Shown: one piece after another, positions 1 through 8,035 of the stretch
Position numbering within the stretch: position 1 is the stretch's first letter
Layout: every line of letters starts with the position of its first letter
NCBI RefSeq assembly: GCF_003061005.1
Contig: NZ_QAIK01000143.1
Coordinates: 25,402-64,123, forward strand
Source of the DNA: Pseudomonas sp. HMWF021
GTDB lineage: Bacteria > Pseudomonadota > Gammaproteobacteria > Pseudomonadales > Pseudomonadaceae
DNA: 38,722 nucleotides
Direction: 5' to 3'
Made by a program: the position numbers and the translations under genes
Notes under the pieces: generated by a model
Told to the model about the DNA's origin: nothing
Databases searched by the model: none
What the model saw: the letters and a program-made list of their open reading frames with translations, nothing else

Positions 1-17
1 CATTCCAGCGCGGTTTG

Positions 18-800
18 TCAGGCGCTCGCGTCAGCCTTGGGCGCCGGGACCGGCCGGGCCAGCAGTTTGCGAGTAACGCCGAGCATCGCGACCGACACCG
101 CCACGCCGGCGATGAATCCGCTGAGGCCCAGGGTGGGCAGGGTCAGCGCCGACACCAGGCAAAATGCTGAAAACGAGTACATGCCGATCGCCGTCGCCCG
201 CAGTAATGCTGCGGTAAACGCCGGGCCACGGGCTTGCTGGGAGAACACTGCCATGACGCTGCCGAGTACCGGGAATACTGCGAGCAATCCACTCCAGCGC
301 TCGCCCACGGTACTGGCGAGCAGGGTCACCAGCAGCGTCAGTGCGGCACCGGCGATCATCCGCCAGATCAGTTTGTCGGACTTTGGCGCCGGGCCAGTCA
401 GCACCGGCTGCACGTGAGGAAACAGGTACGGTGCGGCCAGCAGGGCAATCGCTGCTGCGGCGATCGAGAACGGCAGCGACGGTGCAATCAGCGATAACCC
501 CAGCGCCAGGAGCGCCCACACCGCCAGTGAAACCGTCAGCGCCAACGGCCAGTTTGCCCGCTGCGCCACCTGCGCATAGGTGGCGCAGAACGCAATCATG
601 GCGAACATCGCCGACAGCGCCGCGACCGCCGATTGCGCGGCAAACTGCGGCCCCTGTTCGATGGCGAGGAAAAACAGAATCGGCCCGACCACCACCGGTA
701 ACCCTGACAACCACCCGGCCACGCTCGGCCCCCAGCGCTTGCCAGCCAGGGAAATCAGCAGCAGAAAAGCGGGGATCAGCAGCAGTTTGAGAATCAACAC
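18..800 (-). CDS. Integral membrane protein of unknown function (260 aa)
   Basis: The protein is almost entirely hydrophobic. About eight membrane-spanning stretches can be drawn, starting at residues 1-20 (LILKLLLIPAFLLLISLAG), with a short charged break near residues 138-143 (APKSDK) and a basic, Ala/Pro-rich tail. The break divides it into two similar-sized halves, which might be a repeated membrane unit. The start is GTG at 800, with GGAG eight bases upstream. It is transcribed away from the chalcone-isomerase-like gene, with about 150 bp between the two starts. I do not recognise a characterised family. A small transporter or a membrane protein that is conserved but uncharacterised are both possible, and no substrate can be inferred. 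Confidence 0.8.
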   Translation of the reverse strand: MLILKLLLIPAFLLLISLAGKRWGPSVAGWLSGLPVVVGPILFFLAIEQGPQFAAQSAVAALSAMFAMIAFCATYAQVAQRANWPLALTVSLAVWALLALGLSLIAPSLPFSIAAAAIALLAAPYLFPHVQPVLTGPAPKSDKLIWRMIAGAALTLLVTLLASTVGERWSGLLAVFPVLGSVMAVFSQQARGPAFTAALLRATAIGMYSFSAFCLVSALTLPTLGLSGFIAGVAVSVAMLGVTRKLLARPVPAPKADASA

Positions 801-947
801 GCGGGAGGCTCCGTCGGGTGAGAGAGGGCCACGTTAGCATTGCCGCTCGCCGATTGCTGCATTGCTCTACAAAAATTGTATACAAAGTGTCGATGTTGAT
901 CGCCGGCTATGCTCTGACTATCAGGGTTTACCGGAGTCGATGCCGCG

Positions 948-1484
948 ATGAACAGAGCACCCAAGGTGTTGCGCGGTTGTTGTGGCATCGGTCTGTGGGC
1001 GTTGCTGCTGACGCCGACCTGGGCCAATTGGCAGGACGCCGTGCCCGGCGCGCAGGTCATTGGCTCCGGAGATTTCAGTGTGTTCGGTTTCGACGTATAC
1101 AACGCTCGGATGTGGAGCGCGGCGCGCCCGCTGGCCGATGGGCAGCCGTTTGCGCTGGAACTGATCTATCGGCGCAGCGTGTCCCGTGATGATCTGGTCA
1201 AGGCCAGTATCGATGAAATCAAACGCATCGCGGGGAACCGCGTCAGCCCCGAGCAATTGGCTGGCTGGCAGATCCAGATGCAGCAATCGTTCGTCGATGT
1301 GCAGGCTGGCACGCGGATTACCGGGGTGTACCTGCCGGGGCAGGGGGCACGGTTTTTTGTCGGGCAGCAGTTGCAGCACGAGATCGATGATCCGCAGTTT
1401 GCCCGGGCGTTTTTTGATATCTGGCTGGATCCGCGTACGCGCAATCCCGAATTGCGTCAGCAGTTACTCGGTGTGGGGCGTTAA
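948..1484 (+). CDS. Secreted chalcone-isomerase-like protein
   Basis: This 178-residue protein has an N-terminal signal peptide: a hydrophobic stretch at residues 13-24 and a likely cleavage after TWA (about residue 26). The mature part resembles the bacterial chalcone-isomerase-like fold (Chalcone_3 type), with the pattern GSGDFSVFGFDVYNARMW near residues 40-57 and a C-terminal FFDIWLDPRTRNPELR segment. Bacterial members are usually periplasmic, and most have no shown isomerase activity, so a flavonoid substrate should not be assumed. The ATG at 948 is preceded by GGAG at a somewhat long spacing. A CTATGCT motif at 907-913 resembles a stationary-phase (sigma-S) -10 element, but this is weak. 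A REP pair begins directly after the stop codon. Confidence 0.8.
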   Translation: MNRAPKVLRGCCGIGLWALLLTPTWANWQDAVPGAQVIGSGDFSVFGFDVYNARMWSAARPLADGQPFALELIYRRSVSRDDLVKASIDEIKRIAGNRVSPEQLAGWQIQMQQSFVDVQAGTRITGVYLPGQGARFFVGQQLQHEIDDPQFARAFFDIWLDPRTRNPELRQQLLGVGR

Positions 1485-1564
1485 GATCAAAAGATCGCAG
1501 CCTTCGGCAGCTCCTACATTTGGAATGCGTTCCCTGTAGGAGCTGCCGAAGGCTGCGATCTTTT
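1485..1564. repeat. REP pair, GTAGGAGCTGCC type (locus 1)
   Basis: Two inverted REP copies face each other. The left arm reads GATCAAAAGATCGCAGCC and continues to CTCCTAC; the right arm is its complement from 1536 on. It starts at the base after the upstream stop codon and ends in a T run, so the RNA hairpin could also act as a transcription terminator. It is one of nine loci of this type in the window. Confidence 0.93.
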
Positions 1565-1629
1565 TGCTCTTCAAGCCTGAACCTGAAACCTCTAAGCTGC
1601 ACCTTTCAAACCTGTTTCTGGATGTGTGC

Positions 1630-2949
1630 GTGAAATTCAGTTTACCCAAAATCGCCACCGCGCCGTTCTGCCCGCCGGAAGTGGCCGGCAGTGTGGCGGT
1701 TGACCCGAGCGCCTCGTTCTTCAAACGTGCGCTGCGTTTCGCCGGGCCCGGCTTGCTGGTGTCGATCGGCTACATGGATCCGGGCAACTGGGCGACTGCC
1801 ATCGAGGCCGGTTCGCGTTTTGGTTACAGCCTGCTGTTTGTGGTGTTGCTGGCGAGTCTGGCGGGGATGGTCGTGCAGTGCCTGTGTTCGCGTCTGGGCA
1901 TCGCCACCGGCCGCGATCTGGCGCAATTGTCCCGCGACCGCTACAGCACCCCGACCGCGCGCCTGCAATGGGTGCTGGCGGAAATCTCGATCATCGCCAC
2001 CGACCTGGCCGAAGTGCTCGGCTGCGCCCTGGCCTTTCACCTGTTGCTCGGCTGTTCGCTGACCTTCGGCATTGCCCTGACAGCCTTCGACACGCTGCTG
2101 GTGCTGGCCCTGCAGAACCGTGGCTTTCGCCGACTGGAAGCGATCATGCTGGTGCTCGTGGCAACCATCGGTGTGTGTTTCTTCGTCGAACTGGTGCTGA
2201 TCAAACCCTATTGGCCGGACGTGTTCGCCGGTTTCGAGCCATCACTCTCGGCCATCAGCGATGCCGCGCCGCTGTATCTGGCCATCGGCATCCTCGGCGC
2301 CACGGTGATGCCGCACAACCTCTACCTGCACACCTCGATCGTGCAGACGCGGATGATCGGCACGGATCTGGCGAGCAAGCAGGACGCGGTGAATCTGGCG
2401 CGCATCGACACCATCGGTTCGCTGGCCCTGGCGCTGCTGGTCAACGCGGCGATTCTGATCTTGGCGGCGGCTGCGTTCCACCAGTCCGGGCATACCGACG
2501 TGGTGGACATTCAGGACGCCTATCACCTGCTCGACCCGCTGGTGGGCGGTGCGCTGGCCAGTGTGCTGTTTGGCGTGGCGTTGCTGGCGTCGGGACAGAG
2601 CTCGACGTTCACCGGAACCATCGCCGGGCAGGTGATCATGGAAGGCTATCTGAACCTGCGGATTCCCTGCTGGCAGCGGCGCCTGATCACCCGTGGGCTG
2701 GCGCTGATCCCGGCGTTTATCGGTGTGTGGCTGATGGGCGATAACGCGGTGGGAAAATTGCTGGTGTTGAGTCAGGTGGTGCTGAGTTTGCAACTGCCGT
2801 TTGCGTTGTACCCGCTGATCCGCATGACCAGCGACAAGCAACTGATGGGGCCGTTTGTGAACCGGCTGCCGACCCGGCTGCTGGCGTGGGGATTGTTTGT
2901 GGTGATCAGTGGGGCGAATGCCTGGTTGATTCTGCAGATGGTGGTGTGA
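1630..2949 (+). CDS. mntH: Nramp-family divalent metal transporter MntH
   Basis: This is a polytopic inner-membrane protein of about 439 residues that imports Mn(II) or Fe(II) with protons. Both Nramp signatures are visible: DPGNWA at residues 50-55 in the first membrane helix and MPHNLYLH starting at residue 227 in the sixth. These contain the metal-binding Asp/Asn and Met residues known from the family. I chose GTG at 1630 (MKFSLPKIATAPFCPPE). The frame is open further upstream, to a TTG inside the REP, but those codons look like read-through of REP DNA. No strong ribosome-binding site is visible for any start. The ABC-type or MntR box expected for such a gene was not recognised. Confidence 0.9.
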   Translation: MKFSLPKIATAPFCPPEVAGSVAVDPSASFFKRALRFAGPGLLVSIGYMDPGNWATAIEAGSRFGYSLLFVVLLASLAGMVVQCLCSRLGIATGRDLAQLSRDRYSTPTARLQWVLAEISIIATDLAEVLGCALAFHLLLGCSLTFGIALTAFDTLLVLALQNRGFRRLEAIMLVLVATIGVCFFVELVLIKPYWPDVFAGFEPSLSAISDAAPLYLAIGILGATVMPHNLYLHTSIVQTRMIGTDLASKQDAVNLARIDTIGSLALALLVNAAILILAAAAFHQSGHTDVVDIQDAYHLLDPLVGGALASVLFGVALLASGQSSTFTGTIAGQVIMEGYLNLRIPCWQRRLITRGLALIPAFIGVWLMGDNAVGKLLVLSQVVLSLQLPFALYPLIRMTSDKQLMGPFVNRLPTRLLAWGLFVVISGANAWLILQMVV

Positions 2950-2981
2950 ACCCTGATTTTTCTGTTGCCTGAACTGGCCTT

Positions 2982-3071
2982 ATCGCTGGCAAGCCAGCTC
3001 CCACAGTGATTGAGGGTGGATTCAAATTCGTTGTACGCCACAGACCCTGTGGGAGCTGGCTTGCCAGCGAT
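2982..3071. repeat. REP pair, GTGGGAGCTGGCTTGCCAGC type
   Basis: Two inverted copies of a second REP family: ATCGCTGGCAAGCCAGCTCC on the left and its complement ending at 3071. It lies between convergent mntH and atoB. A second pair of the same family is at 32791-32878. Confidence 0.9.
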
Positions 3072-3110
3072 AGGGCCTTGAAGATCGACACGAAATTCAG
3101 GCAAAAAAAC

Positions 3111-3143
3111 ACCCGGTGCAACGCGAATCGCACCGGGTTTTTT
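3111..3143. terminator. Bidirectional Rho-independent terminator between mntH and atoB
   Basis: A perfect 9-bp stem (ACCCGGTGC with GCACCGGGT) has a 10-base loop. It is followed by six T on the plus strand and preceded by seven A, which become T on the minus strand. It can therefore end transcripts arriving from both convergent genes. Confidence 0.85.
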
Positions 3144-3197
3144 GTTGCCAGCCAGCGGCGGATGTCGTGGATCCACCACTCGCTGTGAACTCGGGGG

Positions 3198-4379
3198 TTA
3201 AGCGCGCGCCAGCGCCAGCGCCACACCCTGACCGCCGCCGATGCACAAGGTCGCCAGGCCTTTTTTCGCATCACGCTTGATCATTTCGTGCAGCAGGGTC
3301 ACCAGCACGCGGCAGCCCGACGCACCGATCGGGTGACCGAGGGCGATGGCGCCGCCGTTGACGTTGACCTTGTCCAGATCCCATTGCAGGTCCTTGGCCA
3401 CGGCCAGCGATTGCGCGGCGAACGCTTCGTTGGCTTCGATCAGGTCCAGTTGGCCGATGGTCCAGCCCGCCTTATCGAGGCAGCGACGGGTGGCCGAGAC
3501 CGGGCCGATGCCCATGATCGCCGGGTCAACACCGGCATTGGCGTAAGCAGCGATTTTCGCCAGCACCGGCAGGCCCAGGGCCTTGGCTTTTTCGGCGCTC
3601 ATCAGGATGACGGCGGCGGCGCCGTCGTTCAGCGACGAAGCGTTGCCGGCGGTGACGCTGCCGTCCTTCTTGAACGCCGGACGCAGTTTCGCCAGCGATT
3701 CGGCGGTGGTGTCGCCGCGCGGTTGTTCGTCGACCTTGAACGCTACCGGGTCGCCTTTGCGCTGCGGGATCAGGATCGGGGTGATTTCATCGACGAAGCG
3801 CCCGGCTTCGATGGCAGCCGCCGCTTTGCGCTGCGAAGCGGCGGCGAAGGCGTCCTGCTGCTCGCGGCTGATGTCGTACTTGTCGACCAGATTTTCGGCG
3901 GTGATACCCATGTGGTAATCGTTGAAGGCATCCCACAGACCGTCGCTGATCATGGTGTCGACGATTTGCGCGTGCCCCATGCGCAGGCCGGTGCGGGCGC
4001 CGGGCATCACGTAGTTGGACAAGCTCATATTCTCCTGACCGCCGGCGATGATCACCTCGGCGTCGCCGCAACGAATCGCCTGCGCGCCCAGGTGCAGGGC
4101 TTTCAGGCCCGAGCCGCAGACCTTGTTCAGGGTCATGGCCGGCACGGCGTGAGGCAGGCCGGCCTTGATCGCAGCCTGGCGCGCGGGGTTCTGGCCGGCG
4201 CCGGCGGTCAGCACCTGGCCCATGATCACTTCATCGACCTGCGCACCGTCCAGACCGGTCTGTTCGAGCAGTTGGCGGATCACCGCCGCGCCCAGATCCA
4301 CCGCGCTCACACTGGCCAGAGAGCCCTGGAAACTGCCGATCGCAGTACGGGTGGCGGCAACAATTACGACGTCTTGCAT
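3198..4379 (-). CDS. atoB: Acetyl-CoA C-acetyltransferase (thiolase)
   Basis: This is a 393-residue biosynthetic/degradative thiolase that interconverts two acetyl-CoA and acetoacetyl-CoA plus CoA. The catalytic set is complete: Cys88 in [12 protein letters not shown], His349 in GHPIGASG and Cys379 in CIGGGQG, at the canonical positions. The start at 4379 ([15 protein letters not shown]) is chosen over an in-frame start 15 bases upstream because AGGA sits at the right distance. It is the last gene of dhcA-dhcB-atoB, 11 bp after dhcB. In this context it would cleave the acetoacetyl-CoA formed by the CoA-transferase to acetyl-CoA. The terminator at 3111-3143 lies just downstream. Confidence 0.94.
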   Translation of the reverse strand: MQDVVIVAATRTAIGSFQGSLASVSAVDLGAAVIRQLLEQTGLDGAQVDEVIMGQVLTAGAGQNPARQAAIKAGLPHAVPAMTLNKVCGSGLKALHLGAQAIRCGDAEVIIAGGQENMSLSNYVMPGARTGLRMGHAQIVDTMISDGLWDAFNDYHMGITAENLVDKYDISREQQDAFAAASQRKAAAAIEAGRFVDEITPILIPQRKGDPVAFKVDEQPRGDTTAESLAKLRPAFKKDGSVTAGNASSLNDGAAAVILMSAEKAKALGLPVLAKIAAYANAGVDPAIMGIGPVSATRRCLDKAGWTIGQLDLIEANEAFAAQSLAVAKDLQWDLDKVNVNGGAIALGHPIGASGCRVLVTLLHEMIKRDAKKGLATLCIGGGQGVALALARA

Positions 4380-4390
4380 TTTCGAATTCC

Positions 4391-5056
4391 TCACTGGGCA
4401 GCGAACTGCATTTCCGGTACATGATCTGGGACGATCAGCTTACCAGCGGTTTTGGCGACAATTTCCTCGACGCTGACGCCAGGTGCGCGTTCCTTGAGGA
4501 CAAAAGCGCCATTTTCGATTTCCAGGTAGGCAAGATCGGTCAGCACACGCTTGATGCACCCGGCGCCGGTCAGCGGCAGGCTGCATTTGGCCAAGAGTTT
4601 GGACTCACCGTCCTTGGAGGCGTGGGTCATGATCACGATGATGTTGTCGGCGCCAGCCACCAGATCCATCGCGCCGCCCATGCCCTTGACCAGTTTGCCG
4701 GGAATCATCCACGAGGCGATGTTGCCTTCGACGTCGACTTCGAACGCGCCCAGCACGGTCAGGTCGACATGGCCGCCGCGAATCATCGCGAAGGATTCGG
4801 CGGAGTTGAAAATCGATGCGCCGATGCGCGCGGTCACCGTCTGTTTGCCGGCGTTGATCATGTCGGCATCGATGGTCTCTTCAGTCGGAAACGGGCCCAT
4901 GCCGAGCAGGCCGTTTTCCGATTGCAGCATGACTTCCATGCCTTCGGGAATGTAGTTGGCGACCAGGGTTGGAATGCCGATGCCGAGGTTCACGTAGTAG
5001 CCGTCCTGCATTTCGCGGGCGACGCGCTGAGCCATTTGTTCGCGGGTAAGTGCCAT
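4391..5056 (-). CDS. dhcB: 3-oxoacid / dehydrocarnitine CoA-transferase, subunit B
   Basis: This is the beta subunit (221 aa) of a family I CoA-transferase. The catalytic glutamate is Glu47 in [12 protein letters not shown], and the oxyanion-loop region [13 protein letters not shown] precedes it. The enzyme moves CoA from an acyl-CoA donor to a 3-oxoacid. Gene order with dhcA, atoB and a divergent LysR gene matches the P. aeruginosa PA1998-PA2001 locus, where the homologues act on 3-dehydrocarnitine in carnitine breakdown. Acetoacetate use (AtoA-like) is the alternative and cannot be excluded from sequence alone. GGAG precedes the ATG at 5056. It lies 24 bp after dhcA. Confidence 0.88.
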   Translation of the reverse strand: MALTREQMAQRVAREMQDGYYVNLGIGIPTLVANYIPEGMEVMLQSENGLLGMGPFPTEETIDADMINAGKQTVTARIGASIFNSAESFAMIRGGHVDLTVLGAFEVDVEGNIASWMIPGKLVKGMGGAMDLVAGADNIIVIMTHASKDGESKLLAKCSLPLTGAGCIKRVLTDLAYLEIENGAFVLKERAPGVSVEEIVAKTAGKLIVPDHVPEMQFAAQ

Positions 5057-5080
5057 GTTGTTATTCTCCGTCAGCTTCAG

Positions 5081-5779
5081 TTATTTGCGGATGGTGCGCT
5101 GTTCGATGCGCTTTTCGAACGTGCCGCAAATGACCCGGTCGACGTAGATACCGGGGGTGTGGATCTGCGACGGATCCAGCTCGCCGGGTTCGACGATTTC
5201 TTCGACTTCGACCACGGTGATCTTGCCGGCGGTGGCAGCCAGCGGGTTGAAGTTCTGCGCGGTGTGACGGTAGATGACGTTACCGAAATGGTCGGCTTTC
5301 CAGCCTTTGACGATGGCGAAGTCGCCGGTGATGGACTCTTCCATCAGGTACTTGCGCCCTTTGAATTCGCGCACTTCCTTGCCTTCGGCGACCGGGGTGC
5401 CGACGCCGGTGGCGGTGAAGAAGGCCGGGATGCCGGCACCGCCTGCGCGCATTTTCTCGGCGAGGGTGCCTTGCGGGGTCAGGATGACTTCGATGTCGCC
5501 CTTGAGCAGTTGCTCTTCGAACAGTTTGTTTTCGCCGACGTAGGAGGCGATGACTTTGCTGATCTGGCGATCGGTGAGCAGCACGCCCAGGCCGAAACCG
5601 TCGACGCCGCAGTTGTTGGAGACCACGGTGAGGTCGCGGGTGCCCTTGCGCTTGATCTCGGCGATCAGGTTTTCCGGTATGCCGCACAGGCCGAAGCCGC
5701 CGGCGATCACGGTCATGCCGTCTTCAAGACCGGCCAGAGCTTCCTCGTAGGAACTCACGCGCTTGTCGAAACCTGCCAT
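5081..5779 (-). CDS. dhcA: 3-oxoacid / dehydrocarnitine CoA-transferase, subunit A
   Basis: This is the alpha subunit (232 aa) of the same CoA-transferase. The CoA-binding glycine motif is [13 protein letters not shown], near residues 27-39, and [12 protein letters not shown] follows. It should pair with dhcB to form the active enzyme. I chose ATG at 5779 ([15 protein letters not shown]): GAGG lies five bases upstream, while the GTG at 5785 overlaps that ribosome-binding site. It is first in the operon and divergent from dhcR. The 267-bp gap between them holds an AT-rich stretch and a REP pair. In P. aeruginosa the homologous operon is induced for carnitine catabolism by the divergent LysR protein; the same control is inferred here. 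Confidence 0.88.
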   Translation of the reverse strand: MAGFDKRVSSYEEALAGLEDGMTVIAGGFGLCGIPENLIAEIKRKGTRDLTVVSNNCGVDGFGLGVLLTDRQISKVIASYVGENKLFEEQLLKGDIEVILTPQGTLAEKMRAGGAGIPAFFTATGVGTPVAEGKEVREFKGRKYLMEESITGDFAIVKGWKADHFGNVIYRHTAQNFNPLAATAGKITVVEVEEIVEPGELDPSQIHTPGIYVDRVICGTFEKRIEQRTIRK

Positions 5780-5914
5780 ATGCACCTCTTTTATTGTTTG
5801 TCGGGCGGCTGGCTAGCCGAATGACTGGAGTGTCTCGCTGAAGGATATATTTGTTAAGTTGATTTTTAAGGTTGATTGATAGATAAAACTCAACAGTGTT
5901 GTTTGTTACCCTGT

Positions 5915-6011
5915 GTAGGAGCTGCCGAAGGCTCGGGCCGCGTTCGGACGATCTTTTGATGTTGTTTTTCAAGATCAAGATCAAAAGATCGCAGCCTGCG
6001 GCAGCTCCTAC
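5915..6011. repeat. REP pair, GTAGGAGCTGCC type, with a variant left arm (locus 2)
   Basis: The right arm is normal (AAAAGATCGCAGCCTGCGGC continuing to CTCCTAC at 6011). In the left arm the usual GC after GGCT is replaced by 16 bases, CGGGCCGCGTTCGGAC, before GATCTTTTGAT. Nearly the same replacement occurs at 31472-31518. It lies between dhcA and dhcR. Confidence 0.85.
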
Positions 6012-6046
6012 AGTGGGTACGACGTTGAAACGGTAAGGTATCCAGT

Positions 6047-6946
6047 ATGACCATCAAACAGATCCGCGCCTTTCTCGCCGTGGCTCAGAGCCTGAGTTTC
6101 GCCGTGGCCTGCGAGCGCCTGCACCTGTCGCAATCGGCGCTGAGCCTGACCATCAAGGCGCTGGAAGAGGGCCTCGGCGGGCGGCTGTTCAGTCGCAATA
6201 CGCGCAACGTGGCGCTGACCGCCGAGGGTGAATCCTTGCTGCCGCTGGCCCGGCGCCTGATTGCCGACTGGGACAACGCCGAAGACGAAATGCGCCAGCG
6301 CTTCAGCCTGCAACGCGGGCGGGTGACGCTGGCGGCGATGCCGTCGTTTGCCGGCAACCTGCTGCCGCCGATCCTCAAGACGTTCCGCGCGCGCTATCCG
6401 AACGTCAACGTCACGGTCAACGACGTGATCAACGAGCAAGTGCTGGAAATGGTCCGCGACCGCCAGGTGGAACTGGGTGTGGCGTTCGAGCCGATGCAGA
6501 GCACTTCGCTGACGTTTACCCCGCTGTACATGGACCGCTTTGTCGCCGTGGTGCCGCAGGATGGCGCGCTGGCCGGGTGCGGCGAGATCGATTGGCAGAC
6601 CTTGCTGCAGGAACCGTTCATCACCCTGCAGCGACCGTCAACGGTGCGGGTGATGCTCGAAGAACACTTGCAGGCCCGGGGCATGAAACTGCCGGTAGAA
6701 TTCGAGAGCCATCAACTGGCAACGGTCGGGCGCATGGTCGCCAGCGGGCTGGGGGTGAGTGCAGTGCCGGCGTTGTGCGCCGAGCAGATGCTGGAGCTGG
6801 GCGCCCGTTGCCTGACTTTGAATGACTCGGTGGAACGGGCGATTGGCGTGCTGACCGAGCCGGGCAATGAGCTGTCGGCGGCGGCGCAGGCACTGTTCGA
6901 CATCCTCAAGGCCGAACAGTGGTCCTTAACCACACCGTCCCTGTAG
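6047..6946 (+). CDS. dhcR: LysR-family regulator of the divergent dhcAB-atoB operon
   Basis: This 299-residue LysR-type activator has an N-terminal helix-turn-helix at about residues 3-60 (MTIKQIRAFLAVAQSLSF, then LHLSQSALSLTIKALEE) and a periplasmic-binding-protein-like effector domain after residue 90. The divergent arrangement with dhcAB-atoB is the usual one for a LysR regulator and its target. By analogy with P. aeruginosa DhcR, the inducer would be a carnitine breakdown product; this is inference. The stop codon TAG (6944-6946) is part of the conserved GTAGGAG start of a REP, so the insertion has set or preserved the 3' end of the gene. Confidence 0.87.
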   Translation: MTIKQIRAFLAVAQSLSFAVACERLHLSQSALSLTIKALEEGLGGRLFSRNTRNVALTAEGESLLPLARRLIADWDNAEDEMRQRFSLQRGRVTLAAMPSFAGNLLPPILKTFRARYPNVNVTVNDVINEQVLEMVRDRQVELGVAFEPMQSTSLTFTPLYMDRFVAVVPQDGALAGCGEIDWQTLLQEPFITLQRPSTVRVMLEEHLQARGMKLPVEFESHQLATVGRMVASGLGVSAVPALCAEQMLELGARCLTLNDSVERAIGVLTEPGNELSAAAQALFDILKAEQWSLTTPSL

Positions 6947-7025
6947 GAGCTGCCGCAGGCTGCGATCTTTTGATGTTGATCTTTAAAAACAAAATCAAAA
7001 GATCGCAGCCTTCGGCAGCTCCTAC
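6943..7025. repeat. REP pair, GTAGGAGCTGCC type, supplying the dhcR stop (locus 3)
   Basis: Inverted REP pair with an AT-rich centre. Its first bases, GTAGGAG, contain the TAG that ends dhcR. It lies between convergent dhcR and the sirtuin gene and may serve as a terminator for both. Confidence 0.92.
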
Positions 7026-7040
7026 ACGGGGAGTGCGGAT

Positions 7041-7883
7041 TCAGCTGGACAAATGTTGCGCCAGCAATGGCAGCAGCTGCTCGCATGACGCCTCGATTTT
7101 CAGGTTGAGCAGGTCATCGGCCCGGGTCTTGCCCAGATTGATCGCCATCAACGGCTTGCCGCGATCGGCGATGACCCGGCACAGACGGAACGCCGAATAG
7201 GCCATCAGCGACGAACCCACCACCAGCAAACCCTCGGCATTTTCCGCTGCGGCCATGGCCCGCGCCGCCGTCGGCTGCGCCACGTTCTCGCCGAAGAACA
7301 CCACGTCCGGTTTCATGCGCTCGCCTGCGCAAAAGGGACATTGCGGGGTTTGAAAGCGCGCTTCGAAGGCCGGATCGAGCAGGGTGTCGCCGTCTGGCGC
7401 TTGTATCGCATCGACCCCGACGAGATACGGATTCTGCTCGACCATCCGTTGCTGAATGTCGTCCCGGGCGCTGCGCTGGCCGCAATCCAGGCACACCACC
7501 CAATGCAGGCTGCCGTGCAACTCGATCACATCGTGACTGCCGGCCTGATCGTGCAGGGTGTCGACGTTCTGTGTGATCAAGCCACTGATCCGCCCCTGGC
7601 GCTGCAAATCGGCCAACGCTGCATGCGCCGCATTCGGCTGCGCCTGACGCACTCGCGGCCAGCCGAGCATGGCCCGTGCCCAATAGCGGCGGCGCGACTC
7701 GGGGGCGGCGAGAAACTCCTGATACATCATCGGCTGCCGGCCTCGGCGCACGCCTTCGCTGTCGCGGTAATCCGGAATACCCGACGGCGTACTGATGCCG
7801 GCGCCGGTCAGGACCAGAAAGTCGCCATCGGCCATGGCCTGTTGCAGCGTATCGAGGTGTTCACGGATGGGGCTGTCGAGCAT
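7041..7883 (-). CDS. Sir2-family NAD-dependent protein deacylase (sirtuin)
   Basis: This 280-residue cytoplasmic enzyme removes acyl groups from protein lysines using NAD. Motifs are clear: GAGISTPSGIPDYR at residues 27-40 (NAD binding), TQNVD at 104-108, catalytic His123 in ELHGSLH, zinc cysteines CLDC at 131-134 and a second pair in CPFC, and GSSLMAYSAFRL near the C terminus. The STPSGIPDYR form is typical of class II (SIRT4-like) sirtuins rather than CobB. The start at 7883 is favoured because GGAG lies nine bases upstream; a GTG at 7892 is the alternative. It is a single gene, and its target proteins cannot be read from the context. Confidence 0.9.
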   Translation of the reverse strand: MLDSPIREHLDTLQQAMADGDFLVLTGAGISTPSGIPDYRDSEGVRRGRQPMMYQEFLAAPESRRRYWARAMLGWPRVRQAQPNAAHAALADLQRQGRISGLITQNVDTLHDQAGSHDVIELHGSLHWVVCLDCGQRSARDDIQQRMVEQNPYLVGVDAIQAPDGDTLLDPAFEARFQTPQCPFCAGERMKPDVVFFGENVAQPTAARAMAAAENAEGLLVVGSSLMAYSAFRLCRVIADRGKPLMAINLGKTRADDLLNLKIEASCEQLLPLLAQHLSS

Positions 7884-7930
7884 GTTCAGCACTCCGGGGA
7901 GGACGATGCCCGCAGGGTAGCACTAACCCT

Positions 7931-8019
7931 GTGGCGAGGGAGCTTGCTCCCGCCCGATAGCGCAACAGGCCGGTTTTTTGGGGCCTTGGCAACCCGACGG
8001 GAGCGAACTTCCTGGCGAC
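7931..8019. repeat. Degenerate REP pair, GTGGCGAGGGAGCTTGCTCC type
   Basis: The left arm is a clear REP (GTGGCGAGGGAGCTTGCTCC). The right arm, CGGGAGCGAACTTCCTGGCG, is a diverged inverted partner. It lies between the sirtuin and methyltransferase genes. Confidence 0.6.
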
Positions 8020-8035
8020 AAGGGATAGCGGTGAG

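Noticed and set aside
1564..1629. Upstream TTG start for mntH, giving 22 extra residues
   Set aside because: The extra codons begin inside a REP and look unlike an Nramp N terminus; GTG at 1630 gives a natural start.
3006..3188. Short frame across the REP and terminator after mntH
   Set aside because: It is made of REP and terminator sequence and lacks a ribosome-binding site.
4421..5824. 467-residue open frame antisense to dhcA-dhcB
   Set aside because: It spans two well-supported genes on the other strand and has shadow-type composition rich in Asp, Phe, Gly and His, with no recognisable domain.
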